This document shows, piece after piece, positions 53,631 through 61,590 of a stretch of DNA of 64,000 bases. The notes beneath the pieces were generated by a model. The model worked only from the letters and a program-made list of their open reading frames with translations, ran no database searches and was not told the DNA's origin. The translations under genes and the position numbers were made by a program. Numbering within the stretch: the stretch's first letter is position 1; every line of letters starts with the position of its first letter. The DNA is from Campanula takesimana (taxonomy: Eukaryota > Streptophyta > Magnoliopsida > Asterales > Campanulaceae): assembly GCA_026119855.1 (NCBI GenBank), contig JAOWBW010000481.1, positions 901,891-965,890 on the forward strand. Reading direction: 5' to 3'.

Positions 53631-54756
53631 TAACCAGACAGTCAGTTTCATAGATTTTAATCCTATTGGTCGAATGGAATTTAATCCATTTTGAGAGGTT
53701 ACTACTCTAGTTCGTCCTGGAACAGTAGATTCTGTCACCCTAGAATATGAGCCCCTTTTTTTCACTTGTATTGCACTCTCCCAAACGGAAAATTCGGGCA
53801 AGGGTCCCATAATCTCATCAGAATCCACCATTCAATTAACCAAACCTAAGTGATTCGGTAGTTGTTTTACACTTTGTTAAACAACGCATTAATGCAATCA
53901 AACCTTTTGAATTTTAAGGGACAACCGAAAGGGACATGTTGAACGGTGCGGTCAAAACTAAGCCAAAATGGCATCCACAATCCCGCACAAAATAGTGAAA
54001 GTAGGAAGACACAAGCTCGGATTTCTGTAGAGAGGTTCTCCATGCTTTCAAAATCCTTTGTTCAACATTTTACTGAAGGGACATTCGTCATATTCAAAAG
54101 GGAGGATTACAGATTGTAAAGATGCGTTATCTTGGGCAAGGATTAAAACAACCCTAACGATCGAACCGACCGGTCTCGAGGAGTATCTTATTAGCTAGTA
54201 TGTATTTATGAGGTTAATGCAAGGCTTACGGCTAAGGCTCCCCATGAACATAGTCTAGGAGCGTGTTATGGAGTAGGTACACCATCTTTGGAGAGACCGG
54301 CGAGGGCCATTCGTTAGAATGGGGGTGCTGACCGACATCCATCCTCCGATTGGGACCCGGGTTTATAGGGTATGCAGTACAATTATTCTACATGTGTGCC
54401 CATGTGTGAGAGTCAAGATCTAGGTGTCAAAGAAAAAATAGAGATTTTTTTTTTAAAATAAAAACATGCAATGGCCGGCCCAAGTGGCTGCCTACGTTTC
54501 CCTCTTGTGGAGGAACTCAGGCCGTCGTATTTCACACATAAGGCAAACATAAGCAAAGCAGAGAATAAAACATTTACCAAGTACTCCTGCAAAATAAAGG
54601 TTAGCCTTATAATATATGGGGAGTTTTTTGTCATTAGGGAGATCCTAAGACTCAGAAACAGAGGGGGGAGCAGAACTGAAACCCTGTATACGTGTTTGAA
54701 CCGAACGAAAATCCTTTTTCAAACCAAAGAGTCAGATCAGCCGGGCAGAGCTGAGA

Positions 54757-54791
54757 TGTCTCGTACGAGACAAGGGATCCCTCGTACGAGG
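54757..54791 (-). promoter_or_regulatory. Palindrome pair, E leader (PBS side)
   Basis: TGTCTCGTACGAGACA (54757-54772) and CCTCGTACGAGG (54780-54791), with CTCGTACGAG starts 21 bp apart. In the second site a T..A pair of the arm became C..G, a paired change that keeps the symmetry. Confidence 0.83.
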
Positions 54792-54885
54792 CATCTCAGT
54801 CGGGGGAACAGATTCAGTACAGAATTCAGAATTTTGAAACAACGATGATTCTTTCGATGCAAGTCTAACCCACTTACTATGATCT

Positions 54886-54903
54886 TCCCCATCGGTGTCG
54901 CCA
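54886..54903 (-). other. E primer-binding site, variant Tat/Ogre type
   Basis: The minus strand reads TGGCGACACCGATGGGGA, a variant of the PBS of A, B and H with changes in the middle. It may use another tRNA or be mutated. Confidence 0.72.
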
Positions 54904-55932
54904 CTATTTGCGCACGGGTTTTTGTGTGTTTTGTTTGACTTCAAGGTACCTTTTCGTCCTTCGATTTACCCTTTCTGATTGTTTGAGAGTCGCCACCATG
55001 TTGTTGTCGGAACATAGACCGAGATATCTGGATTCGGGGGTTAAGTTATGAATTGGGAAGGTCAAGGAGCATCCAATTCACCCAATCTATGATTGGTCTT
55101 GCTAAGAAATCATCATCATTGTTTCAAAATCATGCAAAATATATGTAAAAGAGGAAACAAACAAATAAATAATTGCTTATTTATTTGGGATGTTGGATCA
55201 TGTGCTTCGAGACCATCTCCATGGATTGGAGAGGCTCTAGGCTGATCCTTTAATGGAATCACACTACTTCAAAGACAAAGAAGGAGATGAGAAGGTAGAA
55301 AAACAAAGAGTTTTACCTAAGCGTTCTTCAAGAATCCTATGGATGGCCTTGACTAAAGGCCTTGAATCTCCAATAAACTTGGCTTGAGTGGTGTTGTAGA
55401 GGCTTGAATTTCGTGGGTGAGGAAGAGGGACTGATTATGGGGACCTCTTTGATTAGATTTGGAGTGGTTTTTGGGTGAATGAGGATTCTAGCCTTTTTTC
55501 GGTTCAAGAACCTTTATATTTATAGGAGTTTTAGACCTAGGGTTTTGGCCAAGAAGGTAAGTTGTGATGGGAATCCAAGACTTGATCCCCACAGAGGTAT
55601 TTTTGGACTCTAGGATCATCCATTAGGTTTTCCCGGATTGCTTAAGTGTTTGCCAAGAAAAGGGGTTAAGATCAACAAGGAAACTGACCAAAACCCGACT
55701 GTCAAGGGGGGATATCTCGTACGAGACATCAATGTCTCATACGAGACATTCATGTGCTGGAATCACATTTTTGCCCTCTGCAGTAGTTTTAATGTTCATT
55801 TTTGCCCCTGACTAATGGAGTCAATTAGAAACTTAACGAAACATGTCCAACTTAACGAGTTTTGACCCAAATCAAAGGCGAGACACATAAGTAGTGTGAT
55901 TATGAATGAATGTCCAAAATGGGGTGTCTACA
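54904..55932 (-). repeat. E 5' LTR
   Basis: About 1029 bp, starting TGTAGACACCCC on the minus strand; the inner edge is approximate. It has a palindrome pair at 55711-55750, TATA box CTATAAATA at 55517-55525 (minus), the GATTCGGGGGTTAA motif at 55031-55045 and a PBS-like GTGGCGACTCTC at 54985-54996 (minus). The 3' LTR of E is not in the window. Confidence 0.83.
55711..55750 (-). promoter_or_regulatory. Palindrome pair upstream of TATA, E LTR
   Basis: GATATCTCGTACGAGACATC and AATGTCTCATACGAGACATT lie side by side, 20 bp apart. The outermost pair is G..C in one and A..T in the other. They are about 190 bp upstream of the TATA box. The TGTCTC/GAGACA arms equal the plant auxin response element in inverted orientation. 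Confidence 0.8.
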
Positions 55933-57002
55933 CTACCGCATGACAAAGTAAAGACCAAAAAAAGACAAGTTTGATTTAAACGTTGCAAAATTCAAATTTG
56001 AATTTGGTCGTTATGTCTGGTACAAGATAGTACATCTTGCCCACTAACTTCTGCAACTACAAGACAACAAAGATATGAGCTCCAATTAGAATGCTCCAGC
56101 TCATCATTTGAATCTTTAAGCAATCGCCTTCAAATCTTCAAAGATCCCCAGCAACCTTCAAGACATCAAATCTCAAGCCCAGCAACACTTAAAGATTCAT
56201 TAGGCTCTCAATCATATAGATTACATAGAGCTCTTGTTTCTTACACATACACACCCTGATTGATCAATCACATAGATTGCATCATTAGGGATACCCAGGT
56301 CTAAGTCTAGGATTTGTTCTTCATAGAAAGTAGGTGTTTATTCAATACTTCATCTTTGTAATTTGTAATCAAGAGAATCAATATATCCTCCGTTCAAAAT
56401 CCAAGACTGACCATCTTGGTAAAGGACGTAGATCTTTTAACAGATTGAACCTTTCCAAATCATTGTGTCATTTACATTCTGCAAATTTACTTTCAGCTAT
56501 TGTTCTTATTGTTCATATTAGTCTTGTTTGTCGTTTAGTGTTTTGATCTTTCCAGATATTCAAACTATTGTGAATTCTATTTGTTACTTGCCTACTGCCT
56601 TAGTTACTACTTCTGACTACTTATCTTTTTGCCAAAATTCTCAGACACAAACTTTCATTTTCAACCTACCTAGTCAGTAACCTTGCTTACCGCATATAGC
56701 CGACCGCAAATTTTCTTGCCGCAGATAAATTCACTTTTCACTTCAATCATAGTTTGCCGACCGCAATATTGCCTGCCTCATTATCTGCCTACCTAGTCGT
56801 TTTAACTTCAAAACCAACTCTAGCTCGTTTTTATCGAAAACTTCCGCTGTGTATTTTACTTTGAACTAGTGGTTTTTACTTGACCACAAAACTCAATAGT
56901 AAGCATAAGGTTGAATTTTGAAAAAGGGTTGATAATTTTAAATAGGCTATTCACCCCCCTCTAGCCTCTTTTCATACCCTTGTTGTGTCTTTGGGACCAA
57001 CA
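55933..57002 (+). repeat. I 5' LTR, 3' part
   Basis: 1070 bp ending GGGACCAACA. The end (GGCTATTCACCCCCCTCTAGCC) is shared with the LTR of G at 60830-60852. Three sites contain ACCGCA (56689, 56703, 56760). The open frame 56334-56546 has no recognisable features. Confidence 0.75.
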
Positions 57003-57004
57003 AG

Positions 57005-57016
57005 TGGTATCAGAGC
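57005..57016 (+). other. I primer-binding site, initiator Met tRNA type
   Basis: TGGTATCAGAGC lies two bases after the LTR end at 57002; the usual initiator methionine tRNA site. Confidence 0.92.
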
Positions 57017-57073
57017 AAACACCTTCATAAAACTTTTATTTTGCAAGCTTAATAGCTTGGGTACTGATTTAAT

Positions 57074-59392
57074 ATGGCAAGTCAGAAAACTATGGCAACG
57101 GTTAACTACACTCACGTTCCATCGTTCGACGAAGATAACTTTGACGTATGGAAGCAAAACATTCTAACCCACTTCTACTCCAAGGACGAGCAACTCGGCG
57201 ATTGTCTTACCATTGGACCATACTTCCCAATGAAAGTTAATCCGAATCCAGAAACCAATGCAGACACACCGTCAATAAAGAAACCAAAAGCTAAATGGAC
57301 CGATGAAGAGAAAAGATTGGTTGGAATGGATGTGAAAGCAAAAAGTATTCTTTTAAGTACTTTGAGTACATCTCAGCATCGACAGATCATGGAATTTTCT
57401 ACTGCAAAAGATCTTTGGGATGCAATTGAAGATTACATCGAAGGAGATCAAGCTTGCAAAGAAAGCAAGAAGTTTCCAATTCAAAGAAGATTCAACAACT
57501 TTGATAAGATCCCCGGTGAATCACTTAGAGCCAGTTATGACCACTATTGTGAAATAGTGCATACTTACACCACACTTGGAAATAAGCTTACCAAGAAAGA
57601 AATCAATGTAAATTTTCTAGCCGCTCTTGATTCTCAATATCTTCACAAAGGAAACACTCTTTAAGATACCAAGCTACTAGATGATATGTCACTCAGAAGC
57701 CTCTATGCCAACCTCAAATTTTTTGATATCAAGCTTCACAACATTGAAGAAATGGAAGGAAAAACAAAGAACTTTTCGTTGGTCACTAAAAGGAAGAAAT
57801 GGTCGAAGAAGAAGATCCAAAAATCTCCACATCTGAGTTACTAGATATGGACGATGATGACTTTGCTATGTTCGTGAAAATATTTCAAAAGTTTAGAAAA
57901 TCAGCAAGGCCCGAATCATCAAGCAAGGCTCCAGTAAGGTTCTCAAGGAGAATCTCATCAAATAAGAAAGAGTACTCCAACTTCTCCAAGAAGAAAGAGG
58001 ATCTCGTTTGTTTTAATTGCAGGAAACCCGGTCATTTCGCATCAGAATGCCCAATTCCCAAATTCGAGTACATGAAGAAGAAAAGCAACTTCACTCCTAG
58101 ATATTCAAAGCAAAAGGGAATGGTCGCTGAAGAGGACTCTGCCACAAAAGAGTTAGCTACCTGGATAGAGTCAGATTCTGATGAAAGCGATGAGGATTCT
58201 TAAGAAGGTCATATTTGTTTGGTCGTTCATACGGATGATGAGGATGATAATGAAAATCGTTTCTCACCAAATGAAAAACCCAAACGGATAAGTTATACGG
58301 CCGATAAACTTGCTGAAAAGGGATTCCTAACTCCAGTTCAAAAGAATGGCGATCTTCTATTTTCTAGATGTGATGTTAGTGCAGCAAAGAAGGCTCTACA
58401 CAATCCCAAAGCAAAGGAAGTTCTGTTTACCACTCCTCAAGTCAAGTTTGACATTTCCCCCGGCGAACAAGAAAAGATGTTTATGAAAGCTGAATAGGTA
58501 ATTAGTAAGTTTTCTGGTATGAAGGAAGCTTTAGCACTTTCAACTGAAGAGATTTCCCAGCTTAAGACGGAGAAAACTCTACTAAGATCTGAACTCACCC
58601 TCCTTAAGGAGCAGATCAAGAGCATGACTCCTCTTACTGATCAAATTTTTTTCTTGGAAGAACAAAATGCCATATTTAAAGTTAAAAATGAACAATTGGT
58701 TGCTGAGATAAACGACCTTAAACGAATCACTAATGAGTGGAACAATTCTCGTGTCACTATGGAACAAATATTAGAATCCAAAAGTTTAGTGGTGATAAGG
58801 AAGGCTTGGGATTTCAAACTAGTGACAACTTTAAATGTGCATCTTGTTGTGAAAGTGATGAGAAATTTACCCAGTAAACTTTGGAAGGGTTAAAGGCTAA
58901 ACATCATGTTTCAAAGGGTGAAGGACAAGAACCAAAGAAGAAACTAGTGTTCAACTATGTCTATCCTAAGAAACAAACTGGCAAGGCACAAAAGTTGAAA
59001 GGTATTGCCATGGATGAACATGCTGCTGCGGCAAGCACCAGCAAGGTAGCTGAGTCTCCCTACCACACTAACTTGCTGCGTGGTCAGGCGACCGCACCAA
59101 GGAAGCTGGTGACCGCATGGAAGCCAGCGACCGCAAGTGGTGGCAAGGTGGCAAAGTTCAAGAGGATGAACTTTGTAAGGGAGACCTCATCCATACCAGT
59201 AAATGATGTTGGGCTCAAGACTTCAACGAAGTTTGTTAACCCTCAGTTGGGTGGCTTCCACTATTATTCTGTGTGTGATGATTTTGGTCACAAGGCTGCT
59301 GAATGTCTTTTAAGATTCACACCCAATCCCATAAGTCCTAAACCCTCTTCTGTGAGGCAAGTGTGGGTTGTCAAAAGCTGCTAATCTTTAGG
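57074..59392 (+). pseudogene. I gag, multiple stops and frameshifts
   Basis: ATG 57074 opens the gag core (HVPSFDEDNFDVWKQ; KWTDEEKRLVGMD; LWDAIEDYIEGDQAC). Breaks: TAA 57662-57664, a frame change near 57790, TAA 58201-58203, TAG 58495-58497, a frame change near 58790 and TAA 58891-58893. Later parts show a CCHC knuckle (CFNCRKPGHFASEC), an acidic stretch, a coiled coil (58519-58790) and a damaged second knuckle (YYSVCDDFGHKAAEC, first Cys replaced by Tyr). Three ACCGC dyad-like sites lie inside the coding part at 59086-59136. Confidence 0.87.
59086..59136 (+). promoter_or_regulatory. Dyad-like sites inside I gag
   Basis: GGCG-AC-CGCAC (core 59088), GGTG-AC-CGCAT (59109) and AGCG-AC-CGCAA (59127), steps 21 and 18. 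They lie in a low-complexity stretch of gag that reads ATA/VTA/ATA. This may be coincidence of codon use. Confidence 0.4.
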
Positions 59393-59451
59393 ACCCAAAA
59401 TAATAAAGGGGACCTCGATCTTAAATGTTTATTTTGTAGATCCTCTGCCTT

Positions 59452-59521
59452 ATGGCTGGTCACTCTAATGAAGTTACAAGTTTATGGTATCTAGACAGTG
59501 GATGCTTAAGGCATATGACTG
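59452..59521 (+). pseudogene. I protease start, cut by G
   Basis: The frame from 59452 gives MAGHSNEVTSLWYLDSGC then RHMT, the copia aspartic protease motif (D-S-G). Matching sequence stops at 59521 where the LTR of G begins. Confidence 0.78.
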
Positions 59522-60879
59522 TGTTGTTCTTATATATGTTTAGGACATAGAATTGCTTAATCCCAATCATAGTTAACACTTAGGATCCCCCAATTTTATT
59601 AGAACCTTTGTAAGGTACCTTTAGGATTCTTTGTGACCAGCACAGGTGTATAACAACCTTTTCAATCAAGGCAAACCAGCTAGAGGAAGCAAATCGGCAG
59701 ACCAGCATTCAAGTTGCCGATCAACTTACTGCTCAGTCAGACTCAACAATCAGCAAGGACAGTCTAAACTTTACTGATAGTCAGGTTTCATCGTTCTATC
59801 TTAAAGTCAACTTTATCGATTGTCTTTGTCCTTTTTGTACTGTCTTATCTGAAAGTAGTTTATCTGCTCTGTTATGATTACTGCGCCGTCTGACACATAG
59901 CCATTTTTAGCTCTACTGACTTTACTTGCTTTTTGCAGGTAACCGGTTGAGACAAAAGGGTCTTTACCCATCAGACTTTTCAAAGCATGCGTGTACTACA
60001 TATCTTCGCCATTAATGCCAAAGATACCGCATTTAATGCTCCTCAACTACCCAGCTGGAAATTCAACTTGCAAGCCTTCTTCAACAAGACTCAAACTCCT
60101 CCTATAAATAGAGGACTTAGATCATTGAAGAGGGTTGGTGATTTTAGTGCATTGAAGAGAGTTGATTATTTAGAGCATTCATTGAAGCTCAAACATTCTG
60201 ACTATATAATCATTAGATCATTTATTAGGACATACACTTGTGCACAAACTCATCAATATTGTAAGTATTACCAAACTAGATTATTCTAAGGAATACGTTG
60301 TTTGAGTTACTCACACACCCACCTGAATGAGATAAGTTCTTTTGGACTTGCCGCTCAAAACACTTGGTCAGATTTGTATTACGATCCATTAGTGATCTCT
60401 AGAATTTAGTCTTTGTATCCGGCAAAGCTATGCTTGTAATAGACTAGGGATATCTAATAGTGCTCTTAACCAAAATCAAAGTTCTGACCAAACTTGGTAG
60501 AGGACGTAGCAGTATTTACACTGTGAACCTCTCCAAATACTTGTGTCCCCTGTTACTTACTTTGTCTTTGCCGGTTGGAACTCTATCACCGGCAGATCGT
60601 ACTTATTCTTTCTGATTCATTGTAATTTCTATTTACCAATCTCTTGAAACTGCATTGAACTTTGTGAAATCACTTTGTGTTTAAACCAAGCTCTCAAAAA
60701 TATTTCATACTGATTTTTTGTGAGTTAAACTAAGTCATATCTTCTCCGCTGCGCTTACTGATAATAGTTTCCAAACTGATAAGTGACTTTGCATTTATAA
60801 AGTGTTTTCATAAAAAAGTTTTAATTAGGCTATTCACTCACCCCCCTCTAGCCTATTTTCCTACCAATTGGGCCTAACA
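59522..60879 (+). repeat. G 5' LTR
   Basis: About 1358 bp ending GGGCCTAACA. TATA box CTATAAATAG at 60112-60121. The open frame at 59987-60289 lies across the promoter and is not a gene. No GC-dyad array was found. Confidence 0.78.
60112..60121 (+). promoter_or_regulatory. TATA box, G LTR
   Basis: CTATAAATAG, identical to the box in A, about 590 bp into the LTR. Confidence 0.7.
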
Positions 60880-60881
60880 AT

Positions 60882-60893
60882 TGGTATCAGAGC
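60882..60893 (+). other. G primer-binding site, initiator Met tRNA type
   Basis: TGGTATCAGAGC lies two bases after the LTR end at 60879. Confidence 0.9.
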
Positions 60894-60957
60894 TTAGAAT
60901 TTTGAAAGAAATTTCCAAGCTTTGCAGCTTGTTTGCCGATACCATGGCAGGAAAAAT

Positions 60958-61590
60958 TGTCACGCCCCGGAAATTCTAAAAATCCATAAATATACAATTT
61001 ACATAATTAACATCTCCAAAAATACTAAATACCAAACCGGGCACGTGAATTCAACTATGAAACCAATACCATCAAACAACACCTCAACGAGATTATAACT
61101 CGAAGACTAGAAACAAACGCGAAAGCAAGAACAACTATTAACGAAAATGCCCAAAGTACAACCGTATATACGAAACACTGAACGACTACGAACCCACAAA
61201 AACACATAAAGGCTCCGAAGAGCAACTATCCCAAAGGCGATCAACCTGCTCAGAAGATTCCCGCTACAACGGACCTCACAACGCTACCACTTGCTTTCCT
61301 GGGGGGGGTTAAGGAAAAACAGAGGTAAAAGAAATGGGGTGAGATAAAATCTCAGTAAGTTACTAATGCAGCTACATGGCATAATATCATGCAATCAACG
61401 ATATAACTTAACAAGTAAATCACATAACAACAAATGAGAAAGCTCCCTATCGCCAACTGTCCCATACCAGTTGGAAATAACGACTAACTCATCAAGCAGC
61501 ACATAAGACTGAAATAACACGTTACAAAGGATACTGAGCCAAGGTTTCACCAAACCAATAGAACAATCGCTGCGCAGCTTCAACCAATCA
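60958..61590 (-). mobile_element. K, 3' end of a reversed Tekay-like LTR
   Basis: The minus strand ends CCGGGGCGTGACA at 60958. It aligns with the end of C's LTR: a G run (61301-61308, minus C run) next to ATCTCACC, GCATGTAGCTGCATTAGTAACTT-like sequence, and GAAGCTGCGCAGCGAT (61567-61582). J cuts it at 61590. Whether K is a solo LTR or part of a full element cannot be seen. Confidence 0.78.

Larger units (their letters stand above)
53451..54885 (-). other. E untranslated leader
   Basis: No supported gene. It has TCTCGTACGAGA palindrome pairs at 53592-53628 and 54757-54791 and a Tat hairpin module at 54486-54533. Open frames here cross these motifs and are not gene-like. Confidence 0.72.
7982..55932 (-). 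mobile_element. E, Tat/Ogre-like gypsy element split by H, F and A
   Basis: On the minus strand E reads LTR (55932-54904), PBS, leader, short gag (53450-52755), protease-RT spacer and RT start (52202-50938), then after the A insertion the rest of RT (12101-11812), then after F the RNase H region (9296-7982), cut by H. The CTCGG duplication at 12097-12101 and 50938-50942 shows the two RT halves were once joined. Integrase and 3' LTR are not in the window. It appears to have inserted into the LTR of SIRE-like element I at 55933. Confidence 0.88.
55933..59521 (+). mobile_element. I, partial SIRE/Maximus-like copia element
   Basis: Plus strand: the 3' part of a 5' LTR (55933-57002), iMet PBS, a long gag with two knuckles, then the first codons of protease, cut by G at about 59521. 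E appears to have inserted in its LTR at 55933, so the LTR start should lie left of the window with the rest of E. The gag type (VPSFDEDNFDVWKQN; long C-terminal coiled coil) fits the SIRE/Maximus lineage. Confidence 0.8.
59522..60957 (+). mobile_element. G, partial SIRE/Maximus-like copia element
   Basis: A 5' LTR (about 59522-60879), an iMet PBS (60882-60893) and a short leader ending in the probable gag start (ATG 60944), which K cuts at 60957. The LTR left edge is inferred from where I's protease stops; TG at 59520 or 59522 both fit. Confidence 0.78.

Noticed and set aside
53311..54848. Plus-strand open frames of 127 and 125 aa in E
   Set aside because: They overlap gag, palindromes and leader on the wrong strand and look random.
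59987..60289. 100-aa open frame as a small gene
   Set aside because: It covers the TATA box and U3 of the G LTR; no homologous domain recognised.
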